DNA from: Bacteriovoracaceae bacterium UBA7695
GTDB lineage: Bacteria > Bdellovibrionota > Bacteriovoracia > Bacteriovoracales > Bacteriovoracaceae
Length of the DNA stretch: 5,679 nt
Assembly (NCBI GenBank): GCA_002482685.1
Contig: DLGL01000127.1
Location: 3,902-9,580, forward strand
Direction of reading: 5' to 3'
Position 1 is the stretch's first letter; each line of letters begins with the position of its first letter. Both the position numbers and the translations under genes were made by a program. The notes below the pieces were generated by a model. It saw only the letters and a program-made list of their open reading frames with translations. It had not been told where the DNA came from and searched no databases. Of this stretch, positions 1 to 5,386 are shown one piece after another.

Positions 1-933
1 GGCGTGAAAGTCACAATGGTGCTTGATGGAGGATCTGATGCTGCAGCAACTGTGTTGAATGCGGATGCAGAAAGTTTAAAGAAGTGCGGAGACAAAGATC
101 TGGTGAGTGTGACCTACAGAGGAAGCACCTCGGGTCTTGGGTATGCCCATAACAAAATAATGATCGTTAATCCTCGTGCCAGCACCACTAAAATTTTATT
201 TTCATCCGGGAATATGACAAGTGGGACAAGTATTAATCATGAAAACTGGAACTTCGTCACTACAAGTGGAGAGAGCTACTTTGCTCAGGCCCATAACTGT
301 GTCGTGGAATCTATGGTCTCTTCGGGTGATACAAAAGCAAATTTCACTAAGGCGCTCAACAGCTGTCGATCTACAATTAAAGCAAAACCTGAAACAGATA
401 TTCAGGTTTTCTTTGCTCCGGTCGATGGAGTTAAGGCGCTTGAAACTGTTTCAACAGCGGGAAAAAAGGCAAAGTTGATTGAGGCGATGTCTCACCGTTT
501 GTCAGGAAAAATTGCGAAGTTATTTGAAGATCTGCTGGCTTCTAAAAAAGAAATCAAATTTATTTTAGATGATGATATTTACTGGGCATCTAAGCGTAGA
601 GAAGATATCGGACGAAACACGGCGATTGAAGCTGCTAATATTTACCGTCAGCTAATCAATAAGGGAATGGAGACCAAATTTTTGCAAACCAATCAGGCCG
701 TTTATCAGCTTCAGCATAACAAATTCATGATTTTTACATTTGCAAATAATTCCGGAGCCGTTTTTAATGGGGCCGGAAATTTTACGAGTGCAGCTTTTAC
801 AAAAAACTTTGAGAATTTCTATTACATCACCATTCCTGAAGTGGTTGACGCTTATAATAAGCAATACGATCTGTATTTTGATAAAATGGCCACATCTGCC
901 TCTGATATGCCCAGAGAATATGAACTTCCATAA
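1..933 (+). CDS. Phospholipase D-superfamily (HxK) protein, 5' end missing
   Basis: The reading frame is open from the first base, so the gene starts outside the window. The GTG at 4 lies inside a typical GVKVTMVLDG strand of this fold and is unlikely to be the true start. Counting from that GTG, there are two catalytic-type half-motifs. The first is HNKIMIVN (H49, K51), followed by SGNMTSG and NHENWNF. The second is HNKFMIF (H238, K240), followed by GAGNFTSAAF and NFENFYY. This two-fold HxK...GN...E pattern is that of PLD-type phosphodiesterases, which use the two His residues on phospholipid or nucleic-acid phosphodiesters. The usual Asp of HxKxxxxD is Asn in the first motif and Thr in the second. 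Three Cys (28, 99, 121) would fit an exported protein, but the signal peptide region is not visible. The substrate cannot be assigned; a lipase, a cardiolipin-synthase-like enzyme or a nuclease are all possible. A strong terminator follows 12 bases after the stop. Confidence 0.85.
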   Translation, partial: GVKVTMVLDGGSDAAATVLNADAESLKKCGDKDLVSVTYRGSTSGLGYAHNKIMIVNPRASTTKILFSSGNMTSGTSINHENWNFVTTSGESYFAQAHNCVVESMVSSGDTKANFTKALNSCRSTIKAKPETDIQVFFAPVDGVKALETVSTAGKKAKLIEAMSHRLSGKIAKLFEDLLASKKEIKFILDDDIYWASKRREDIGRNTAIEAANIYRQLINKGMETKFLQTNQAVYQLQHNKFMIFTFANNSGAVFNGAGNFTSAAFTKNFENFYYITIPEVVDAYNKQYDLYFDKMATSASDMPREYELP

Positions 934-945
934 TATTTTTTAAAT

Positions 946-970
946 GGCCCGCTACGCGGGCCTTTTTTTT
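946..970 (+). terminator. Intrinsic terminator after the PLD-like gene
   Basis: A perfect 7-bp stem, GGCCCGC (946-952) pairing with GCGGGCC (956-962), closes a TAC loop and is followed directly by eight T (963-970). It lies 12 bases after the PLD-like stop codon. Only 14 bases separate its T run from the next start codon, so it isolates the lipoprotein gene from upstream transcription. Confidence 0.93.
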
Positions 971-978
971 GCTATACT
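970..978 (+). promoter_or_regulatory. Extended -10 promoter of the lipoprotein gene, probably leaderless
   Basis: TGCTATACT contains the extended -10 motif (TG at 970-971, one base, then TATACT at 973-978), a 5/6 match to TATAAT. The positions about 17 bases upstream fall in the terminator stem and do not resemble TTGACA, which fits an extended -10 promoter that needs no good -35. Six bases separate the hexamer from A985, the first base of the ATG, so the predicted transcript starts at or next to the start codon. No Shine-Dalgarno sequence is visible in 963-984. Confidence 0.6.
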
Positions 979-984
979 CTGATT

Positions 985-1743
985 ATGAAAAACATTCTTT
1001 TAATACTTCTTTTAACTTTCTCTTTCAGTTGTACGACTTCCAAAAAAGGTTCTGGCACCAAAAGCTCCCCAGAAATTGAATCTCTGGACCAGGCCGGAAT
1101 GATCATGGGGAAGATCACCGCAGATCTGGACTCTCTCAAACAAATCTCACATAAGTGGTCTGATGCTCAGTCACGGATGAAGCTCAAAAAACTGATTCAA
1201 TCTCAGCAAAATCTGACTCAGTACTTAATTCGTACCCGGGAGGATGCTCAGCAAAAGGGTGTGGACAAAGTTGATTACAAAACTCTTAATAAACAGTTTG
1301 ATCATTACAGAGACGAGAGAAACGAATTAAAAGATTACCTCGAGACTAAAAATATTTACCGAGTTGATCCCAAGGTCATGAATGCTGATTTTGTTGAAGC
1401 TTTAAACTCGGCGAAAAAAGCTCAATTGAGAGTGAAAAATGAGCTTATGGATTATAACGTAAAATTTAACCAATCAACGGAAAGTGAAGCTGAGAAGTTA
1501 AAGAAAAAAATGGGAATTCAGGAACTAGTGAAAGTGGTTGAACAGATGGAGAATGAAACTTTCAGACTTCAGAGAGTTCATGCGGCCACCATGAAGGAAT
1601 TTGGGCCTGGAGCAAAGTTTGTTACCCCAGGTGTTCGTGCTTATTTATACGGATATAAAATTAAATCTATACTTGATCTCATCGAAGGTTATGAAAAGCG
1701 CTTTAACGAAATGGCCGAAAAATTAGAACTGAGAGGGATTTAA
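985..1743 (+). CDS. Putative coiled-coil-rich lipoprotein, unknown function
   Basis: I do not recognise a named family. The 252-residue product begins with Lys-Asn and a hydrophobic run ending FSFSC (C16), then a Ser/Thr/Lys/Gly-rich linker. This looks like a lipoprotein signal peptide, although Ser rather than Leu at -3 and Phe at -2 make the lipobox atypical. The rest is very rich in Lys, Glu and Gln with heptad-like stretches at about 40-120, 135-200 and 225-250, suggesting a long helical or coiled-coil periplasmic protein anchored to a membrane. A single Gly/Pro-containing turn at about 207-217 (FGPGAKFVTPG) breaks the helices. The ATG at 985 is required because the next Met (39) lies beyond the signal sequence. 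The gene has its own promoter and no visible ribosome binding site. It is transcribed towards bfr, with only 7 bases between the two stop codons. Confidence 0.8.
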   Translation: MKNILLILLLTFSFSCTTSKKGSGTKSSPEIESLDQAGMIMGKITADLDSLKQISHKWSDAQSRMKLKKLIQSQQNLTQYLIRTREDAQQKGVDKVDYKTLNKQFDHYRDERNELKDYLETKNIYRVDPKVMNADFVEALNSAKKAQLRVKNELMDYNVKFNQSTESEAEKLKKKMGIQELVKVVEQMENETFRLQRVHAATMKEFGPGAKFVTPGVRAYLYGYKIKSILDLIEGYEKRFNEMAEKLELRGI

Positions 1744-1750
1744 AATAATC

Positions 1751-2236
1751 CTACTCAGCACCCTGATCAGGCTCCATTTGGGACTGCATAAAATTCTGTG
1801 TCCCAACTGCTTTAAGCAGATCTCTCTGAGTTTCAAGCCAATCTATGTGGTGCTCTTCAGATTTTAGAATCGTCAGAAATAAATCACGAGTTGCATAGTC
1901 ATGCTCAGCCTCGGCCTGCTGAATACATTTTTTTAAATGGGGAACGGCTTCATATTCAACTTCAAGATCTGCAGCAATGACTTCGCCGATATCCTGACCA
2001 ACCCGGATTTTGTTAATTTTTTGAACGTTAGGCAGACCTTCTAAAAAGAGAATACGCTTGATAACCATGTCAGCGTGTTTCATCTCATCAATTGAAGCCG
2101 CATATTCAAGTTTCCCAATTTTTTCGAGTCCCCAATTTTGGAGCATACGAGCATGCAGGAAATATTGGTTAATGGCCGTAAGCTCTTTAGTAAGAACTGA
2201 ATTTAGGGCATCGATAATAGCAGCTGAACCTTTCAT
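1751..2236 (-). CDS. bfr: Bacterioferritin
   Basis: This is a 161-residue haem-containing ferritin that oxidises Fe(II) and stores it as a mineral inside a 24-subunit cytoplasmic shell. It aligns without gaps to the familiar E. coli protein, sharing AINQYFLHAR, SIDEMKHAD, RILFLEGLPN and HIDWLET. All diiron ferroxidase ligands are present at standard positions (E18, E51, H54, E94, E127, H130), as is the haem ligand M52. Aromatic residues Y25, W35 and W133 are kept, but position 58 is Val instead of Tyr. Position 46 is Ala where E. coli has the His of the inner-surface iron site. The ATG is preceded by CGAGGT five to six bases upstream. bfd lies 74 bases upstream on the same strand and encodes the partner that reduces the core for iron release. 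A candidate promoter in the gap suggests that bfr can be transcribed separately from bfd. No clear terminator follows the stop. Confidence 0.97.
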   Translation of the reverse strand: MKGSAAIIDALNSVLTKELTAINQYFLHARMLQNWGLEKIGKLEYAASIDEMKHADMVIKRILFLEGLPNVQKINKIRVGQDIGEVIAADLEVEYEAVPHLKKCIQQAEAEHDYATRDLFLTILKSEEHHIDWLETQRDLLKAVGTQNFMQSQMEPDQGAE

Positions 2237-2266
2237 AGTTACCTCGGGAAGCGGTTAATTAGAGGT

Positions 2267-2295
2267 ATTGTAGAATGCCGGAGGGGAAGATGCAA
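2267..2295 (-). promoter_or_regulatory. Candidate sigma70 promoter for bfr
   Basis: On the minus strand, TTGCAT (2295-2290) and TACAAT (2272-2267) are exactly 17 bases apart. The -10 matches the consensus at 5/6 and the -35 at 3/6. Predicted transcription starts near 2260, giving a leader of about 25 bases containing the GAGG ribosome binding site. It lies in the bfd-bfr gap. Confidence 0.45.
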
Positions 2296-2310
2296 AAAAG
2301 TTCAAACACA

Positions 2311-2517
2311 CTAAGTATTGTTTGGGCCGTCTTTCATTTCGAAGGGTGAGCGAGCATGTGAATCTAGAAGAGTCTTAACGGCGTCTTCAACGCAAGTGCC
2401 ACAGTCTGATCCAACACCTAAGGCTTTGAGAATTTCTTTGGGATTGTTAGAGCTACGGGACGTAACTGCGTCCTGTATTTGTTTTTCAGTGATGCCTTTG
2501 CAGATACAAACGTACAT
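2311..2517 (-). CDS. bfd: Bacterioferritin-associated ferredoxin, [2Fe-2S]
   Basis: This 68-residue protein has the BFD-like [2Fe-2S] pattern: C4 and C6 in MYVCICKGIT, and C39 and C42 in SDCGTC. The length and cysteine spacing match the Bfd family (64 residues in E. coli). Known family members dock near the bacterioferritin haem and pass electrons into the mineral, releasing Fe(II) when iron is scarce. The neighbouring bfr retains its haem Met, as expected of a functional partner. The ATG start has AGAAGGA about seven bases upstream. The last ten or so residues after DSHARS are a hydrophilic tail. The gene has a good promoter of its own and lies 106 bases downstream of the NUDIX gene on the same strand. 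Confidence 0.94.
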   Translation of the reverse strand: MYVCICKGITEKQIQDAVTSRSSNNPKEILKALGVGSDCGTCVEDAVKTLLDSHARSPFEMKDGPNNT

Positions 2518-2538
2518 GTGGGTGTCCTTCTATGGATC

Positions 2539-2567
2539 AGTATACACATGTTCGGCATATCTAACAA
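2539..2567 (-). promoter_or_regulatory. Sigma70-type promoter of bfd with palindrome over the -35
   Basis: On the minus strand, TTGTTA (2567-2562) and TATACT (2544-2539) are separated by exactly 17 bases, a strong sigma70-like arrangement. Predicted start is near 2532, leaving a leader of about 15 bases that includes AGAAGGA. The palindrome ACAATTGT (2564-2571) overlaps the -35 and could be a small operator. No convincing Fur box is visible. Confidence 0.6.
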
Positions 2568-2623
2568 TTGTCTTGAATAATTTTCCTTGTTAGGGCCAGG
2601 CAACGAGTTTCCAAAGGTTTAGC

Positions 2624-3130
2624 CTATTTGCCCAGATGCTGCATCAGGCGAAAAAATCCTAAAGTGGACATGGACCACTTAATTTCGTCTCTTAAATACT
2701 TTTCTCTGAGCTCTTCAATGTCATAGGCCACTACTTTCATAATGGTGTCCTCTCCATCCGGATTCGGAAGTTTAGAGGCCACAAGATCCCGGGCCACATA
2801 AAAGTACTGCTCATTATTAACGGTTCCCGTGGATCTCATCGTCCAGAAATTTTCAATCTGAGCGGCCTTAAAACCAATCTCTTCTTGAAGCTCTCTTTGA
2901 GCATTTTCTTCAGGAGATCCTTTATCAGGTTCAAGAATTCCGGAGACAGGCTTAATACGTGTATTCGGTGTTTCATGTGGGCGCCTCTCTTCAACCATCA
3001 GCACCTGGCCCTTTTCATTCAAAGGAAAAATGATCACACCTGAAGGAAGATAGACTCTCTCCCAGTTAATACCTCCGATCTCTTCCTCTGTGACTCTTAT
3101 GATCTGACCTTGATACACTTCATTTTCCAT
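2624..3130 (-). CDS. NUDIX hydrolase, ADP-ribose pyrophosphatase-like
   Basis: This 168-residue NUDIX protein would hydrolyse a nucleoside diphosphate linked to another group. The catalytic helix is clear as RELQEEIGF (R79, E80, E83, E84, G86), the metal-binding half of the NUDIX box. The preceding loop reads GILEPDKGSPEE. Compared with the usual GGxxEPGESPEE it carries one extra residue, and Gly71 occupies the position of the conserved first Glu. A strand with VLMVEERRP before the box, and STGTVNNEQYFYVARDL after it, resemble the ADP-ribose pyrophosphatase subfamily, but the substrate is not proven. The gene overlaps the end of the esterase gene by 11 bases and has GAGG four bases before its ATG, inside the esterase 3' end, so the two are probably co-transcribed and translationally coupled. 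No clear terminator separates it from bfd. Confidence 0.9.
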   Translation of the reverse strand: MENEVYQGQIIRVTEEEIGGINWERVYLPSGVIIFPLNEKGQVLMVEERRPHETPNTRIKPVSGILEPDKGSPEENAQRELQEEIGFKAAQIENFWTMRSTGTVNNEQYFYVARDLVASKLPNPDGEDTIMKVVAYDIEELREKYLRDEIKWSMSTLGFFRLMQHLGK

Positions 3131-3791
3131 AGGACCTCATTAATTTTGAAACAAGTGAACTCACATCAGTACTGATCTCGTGCTTAACACCCTCGAGTAA
3201 ATGCCAATCTACAAAGATGTTTAGATCTTTAAGGAGATCAATTTCTCTTTTCGCATGATCAGGATTCACCAGTGGATCCAGAGAGCCATGAATGGCAGCA
3301 AGAGTGAAGGAGGGTGGTTTTTTAAAAAAACGGGTCCGAAATTCACAACCAATTCCAATAACATGTTTTGTTGGTAAGTAATTATAAGCAATAATAGGCG
3401 CCAGATACCCACCTTGAGAAAAGCCAATAATAGTCACTGGTAGGTTGTCGGGATTGATATCATGTAAAAGAGTTATCAGCAGATCAGTGATCAGTGACTG
3501 ATCCACTTCGTAGCGTTGAGTAAACTTATCGAAAAAATACCAGGCGTAACCAAAGTCCAGACGGTCCGGTTTGATCCGTGGGAGAGGAAAAGGTCCATTA
3601 GGGGCCACAATATAAGTGTCTTCAGGCAGGTGGCGTTTGAGTTTACGAAAGATCCTTAAGCCCCGCTCATTGTAGCCATGGAGAAGGAGAGTGATCGAGG
3701 TGGGATTTTCAGGGCGGTACTCCATCGTTTTTAGGGGCCACTGGCCCTTTAAAAGTCGCGTTTTTTCTCCTAAATCCTGTAAAGTTTTCAC
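3120..3791 (-). CDS. Alpha/beta-hydrolase, phospholipase/carboxylesterase family
   Basis: This 223-residue cytoplasmic-looking serine esterase has no signal peptide. The nucleophile elbow is GFSQGG (123-128, S125), with the acid in HGSLDPLV (D172) and the base in GVKHEI (H204). LLLHGYNERG (36-44) supplies the oxyanion-hole strand, and NGPFPLP plus AWYFFD are typical of the Abhydrolase_2 group that includes E. coli YpfH and small carboxylesterases. These act on short acyl esters or lysophospholipids; the true substrate is unknown. The start is GTG at 3791: a TAA directly upstream in frame rules out extension, and AGAGGA lies eight bases before it. The next Met (23) would cut into the first beta strand. 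It heads a minus-strand run and overlaps the NUDIX gene by 11 bases. Confidence 0.9.
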   Translation of the reverse strand: MKTLQDLGEKTRLLKGQWPLKTMEYRPENPTSITLLLHGYNERGLRIFRKLKRHLPEDTYIVAPNGPFPLPRIKPDRLDFGYAWYFFDKFTQRYEVDQSLITDLLITLLHDINPDNLPVTIIGFSQGGYLAPIIAYNYLPTKHVIGIGCEFRTRFFKKPPSFTLAAIHGSLDPLVNPDHAKREIDLLKDLNIFVDWHLLEGVKHEISTDVSSLVSKLMRSYGK

Positions 3792-3862
3792 TTAACCCGT
3801 CCTCTTCATCCAAACTCAAGCAATCCACTATAAACTATCGCCAATTCTAATAGGAGTCTCTT
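3792..3862. promoter_or_regulatory. Divergent promoter region, esterase and the 3863 gene
   Basis: This 71-base gap between divergent starts must serve both directions. On the plus strand TATAAA (3829-3834) is a plausible -10, with transcription starting near 3841. On the minus strand TATAGT, overlapping the same bases, is a plausible -10 for the esterase. Neither has a convincing -35. Ribosome binding sites are clear: TAGGAG (3851-3856) for the plus gene and AGAGGA on the minus strand. The overlapping -10 regions would make the two promoters mutually exclusive. Confidence 0.4.
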
Positions 3863-4141
3863 ATGAAATTTAAAAAGTTCAGCATACTCGACATAAAAGC
3901 TTCAGGTTCAACTGAGCAGGAAGAAGTTGAGATCATGTTTAATGTGGACCATATCATTTCAATTAAGCCTATCAGGATTTCTCGCCCCGATAAACTATTG
4001 AATGGATTCTGGATCCGTACCACTAATGGGAAAAAATACCGCGCTTCAAAAATACCTGAGGAACTCCTCGAGGTCATTGGTGAAAAGTATCAAGGATCTG
4101 TTAACATAGCCGTCGATTCCGATGAGCAGCCGTACCAATAA
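3863..4141 (+). CDS. Small hypothetical protein with FlbD-like pattern
   Basis: A 92-residue protein of unknown function, with no signal peptide, membrane segment or Cys. The ATG has TAGGAG six bases upstream, so the start is well supported. The core from about residue 26 reads FNVDHIISIKPI, then GFWIRTTNGKKYRAS and PEELLEVIGEKY. The order (Asn-containing strand with HII, then a strand, a NGKKY turn, then a PEELLEVI helix) resembles the small flagellar protein FlbD, but the sequence is longer at both ends and no flagellar gene is nearby. It is therefore best left as hypothetical. The 4197 gene begins 55 bases later on the same strand with no terminator between, so the two probably form an operon. 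Confidence 0.75.
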   Translation: MKFKKFSILDIKASGSTEQEEVEIMFNVDHIISIKPIRISRPDKLLNGFWIRTTNGKKYRASKIPEELLEVIGEKYQGSVNIAVDSDEQPYQ

Positions 4142-4183
4142 ATAAAGCTCAAGGACAGTAGCGCTTTCCCGAAAAGAGGGAAC

Positions 4184-4187
4184 GAGG
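4184..4187 (+). promoter_or_regulatory. Ribosome binding site deciding the 4197 start
   Basis: GAGG lies nine bases before the ATG at 4197 but only three before the in-frame TTG at 4191. Spacing therefore favours the ATG, which shortens the protein by two residues. Confidence 0.55.
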
Positions 4188-4196
4188 TTATTGTTT

Positions 4197-4730
4197 ATGC
4201 TAAATCTTATTCAAAAATATTTTAAAAAAGAGCGCTCAGATAAAGTGAAGATCCGCTCTCACTTTAGTCAGTACTTTTTCTCTTTACCTGAACATACCTG
4301 GATCAATGAGAGAAATCTCAACACCCATTTTGAAAATTTCTTTGCTCATCTCCCGATAGGTCTCATTGAGGCCATGATGGCCCAGCATCCTGTGGTTTTT
4401 ATCCCTAGCGAGACTCTTCGCTCGCAGAATAAGGCAGGAATTGCTCTTAGCAGTACAGTTGTGGTCTTCCCTGAATTTCAAAAATTATTAAAGACTCCTA
4501 AGCGTGCGGCCGTGGCGTACCTGGCCCATGAACTAGCGTTTCTTCTTTATGAACTTGAAGCGTCAAAGCTCGATCCTTTAATGGCCGAAGTCGGGGCCGA
4601 TAAGTTTGTTTGCGACATAGGGTTGGCCGACGAGCTAGAGGACCTTTTGTTGATGCTGGATGAAACCATCGAGAAGCGGCTGCGTCTAACTTATCTCACC
4701 ATCAATCACTTCACTAATCCCGACAACTAG
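4197..4730 (+). CDS. Zincin-like protein with degenerate HExxH (HELAF)
   Basis: This 177-residue protein has no signal peptide or membrane span. Residues 82-94 (IALSSTVVVFPEF) look like the edge strand that precedes the active-site helix in M48-type and similar metalloproteases. Next comes AYLAHELAFLLYE with H111 and E112; the position of the second zinc His (115) is Phe. About 20 residues later AEVGADKFVCDIG (E131, A134, D135) matches the ExxAD third-ligand helix of such peptidases. A Leu/Glu-rich helix DELEDLLLMLDETIEKRL follows. With one zinc ligand missing, this may be a catalytically dead or altered-metal relative rather than an active peptidase. The N-terminal 50 residues are basic and then aromatic, with no recognised domain. 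It probably shares a transcript with the 92-residue gene upstream. I assign no function; the family link rests on motif pattern only. Confidence 0.8.
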   Translation: MLNLIQKYFKKERSDKVKIRSHFSQYFFSLPEHTWINERNLNTHFENFFAHLPIGLIEAMMAQHPVVFIPSETLRSQNKAGIALSSTVVVFPEFQKLLKTPKRAAVAYLAHELAFLLYELEASKLDPLMAEVGADKFVCDIGLADELEDLLLMLDETIEKRLRLTYLTINHFTNPDN

Positions 4731-4764
4731 ACTCCGCTACTGAACCCTTTGTTAAGTAATTGAC

Positions 4765-4796
4765 TCAGGATGCTTTATTCCTGAAGAAATTTTCAG
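4765..4796 (+). terminator. Possible weak terminator / alternative hairpins
   Basis: TCAGGA (4765-4770) pairs with TCCTGA (4779-4784) around an eight-base loop. Overlapping it, CTGAA (4781-4785) pairs with TTCAG (4792-4796). The two stems share CTGA and cannot form together. Only a short AAATTTT tract follows the first stem, so termination would be inefficient. It lies about 35 bases after the stop of the zincin-like gene. Confidence 0.3.
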
Positions 4797-4824
4797 TTGT
4801 CCTAAATCATTATCCAGCGATAAT
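4797..4824 (+). promoter_or_regulatory. Candidate sigma70 promoter for the DUF3015 gene
   Basis: TTGTCC (4797-4802) and GATAAT (4819-4824) are separated by 16 bases. The -35 matches 4/6 and the -10 matches 5/6. Transcription would start near 4831, giving a leader of about 33 bases with GGAG before the ATG. A separate promoter fits the strong codon bias of the gene. Confidence 0.45.
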
Positions 4825-4853
4825 AATCAAACGTTAGCTATTAACCATCACAT

Positions 4854-4857
4854 GGAG
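4854..4857 (+). promoter_or_regulatory. Ribosome binding site deciding the DUF3015 start
   Basis: GGAG sits six bases before the ATG at 4864, which begins a clean signal peptide (MKKIL). The in-frame ATG at 4852 overlaps this site and has no ribosome binding site of its own, so it is rejected as the start. Confidence 0.8.
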
Positions 4858-4863
4858 TGTTTG

Positions 4864-5331
4864 ATGAAAAAAATTCTAGTTGTTCTTGCCCTTGCCCTTA
4901 TGACGTCTTCTTCTTTTGCTGCTAAATACGGTTCTGCCGGTTGCGGTCTTGGATCGATGATTTTCGAAGGCGACCAAACTTGGTGGAAACAAGTTCTTGC
5001 TGCTACTACAAACGGTACAGGTTTCCAGACAATCGCGATCTCTCTAGGAACTTCTAACTGTGATTCACCAGCTCCACTTAAAGTTGGTCAGGTTGAAGCT
5101 TATGTAGAAGCTAACAAAGTAGCTCTTGCTAACGACATTGCTCGTGGTAACGGTGAGACTGTTGTTGGTCTTTCTAATGTTTATGGTTGTTCAAACTCTA
5201 CGGAGTTCGGAAGAGCTCTTAAGTCTAACTATAAGACGATCTTTAACTCTGCAAATGCAACATCTAAAGAAATCACTCACAACATCAATTCAGTAGCTGC
5301 TACTGCTTGTAATACAACTGCTTCTCTTTAA
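4864..5331 (+). CDS. Exported DUF3015 family protein
   Basis: This 155-residue protein starts with a Sec signal peptide (MKKILVVLALALMTSSSFA, cleavage near residues 19-20). The mature part opens with YGSAGCGLGSMIF and continues with a Trp-Trp pair and Thr/Asn/Gly-rich segments, the signature I associate with DUF3015 proteins, whose function is unknown. The four mature Cys (27, 66, 109, 149) could form two disulfides, consistent with a periplasmic or surface location. Codon choice is strikingly uniform (GCT, CTT, GGT, TCT, AAC, GAA) compared with the flanking genes, which usually marks high expression. It has its own candidate promoter, a good ribosome binding site and a strong terminator 13 bases after the stop. 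The next gene encodes an exported DUF4105-like protein, suggesting a shared envelope role. Confidence 0.87.
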   Translation: MKKILVVLALALMTSSSFAAKYGSAGCGLGSMIFEGDQTWWKQVLAATTNGTGFQTIAISLGTSNCDSPAPLKVGQVEAYVEANKVALANDIARGNGETVVGLSNVYGCSNSTEFGRALKSNYKTIFNSANATSKEITHNINSVAATACNTTASL

Positions 5332-5344
5332 TTGATTCAAACTT

Positions 5345-5372
5345 GCCGGGGTCTTTGGACCCCGGCTTTTTT
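5345..5372 (+). terminator. Strong intrinsic terminator between DUF3015 and DUF4105-like genes
   Basis: GCCGGGGTC (5345-5353) pairs perfectly with GACCCCGGC (5358-5366) over a TTTG loop, followed by six T (5367-5372). The 9-bp GC-rich stem should terminate efficiently. It ends only 14 bases before the TTG start of the next gene, so it may act as an expression step-down between the two genes. Confidence 0.95.
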
Positions 5373-5386
5373 ACGAAAGACTCGCT

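Noticed and set aside
2058..2258. Plus-strand open frame antisense to the bfr 5' half
   Set aside because: Opposite strand of a highly conserved gene, without start signals.
2318..2593. Plus-strand open frame antisense to bfd
   Set aside because: It mirrors bfd, has no ribosome binding site and no recognisable protein features.
2575..2623. Terminator for the esterase-NUDIX operon
   Set aside because: Only long-range weak pairings are present and no stem followed by a T run, so read-through into bfd remains possible.
3792..3809. Five-codon open frame (MKRTG, minus strand) ending directly before the esterase GTG
   Set aside because: It contains the esterase ribosome binding site and has no clear one of its own; too short to separate from chance.
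4166..4182. TTCCC/GGGAA hairpin before the 4197 gene
   Set aside because: Only 5 bp with a seven-base loop and no T run; it does not cover the ribosome binding site, so no role can be supported.
4852..4863. Upstream ATG for the DUF3015 gene
   Set aside because: It adds four residues before the signal peptide and overlaps the GGAG that serves the ATG at 4864.
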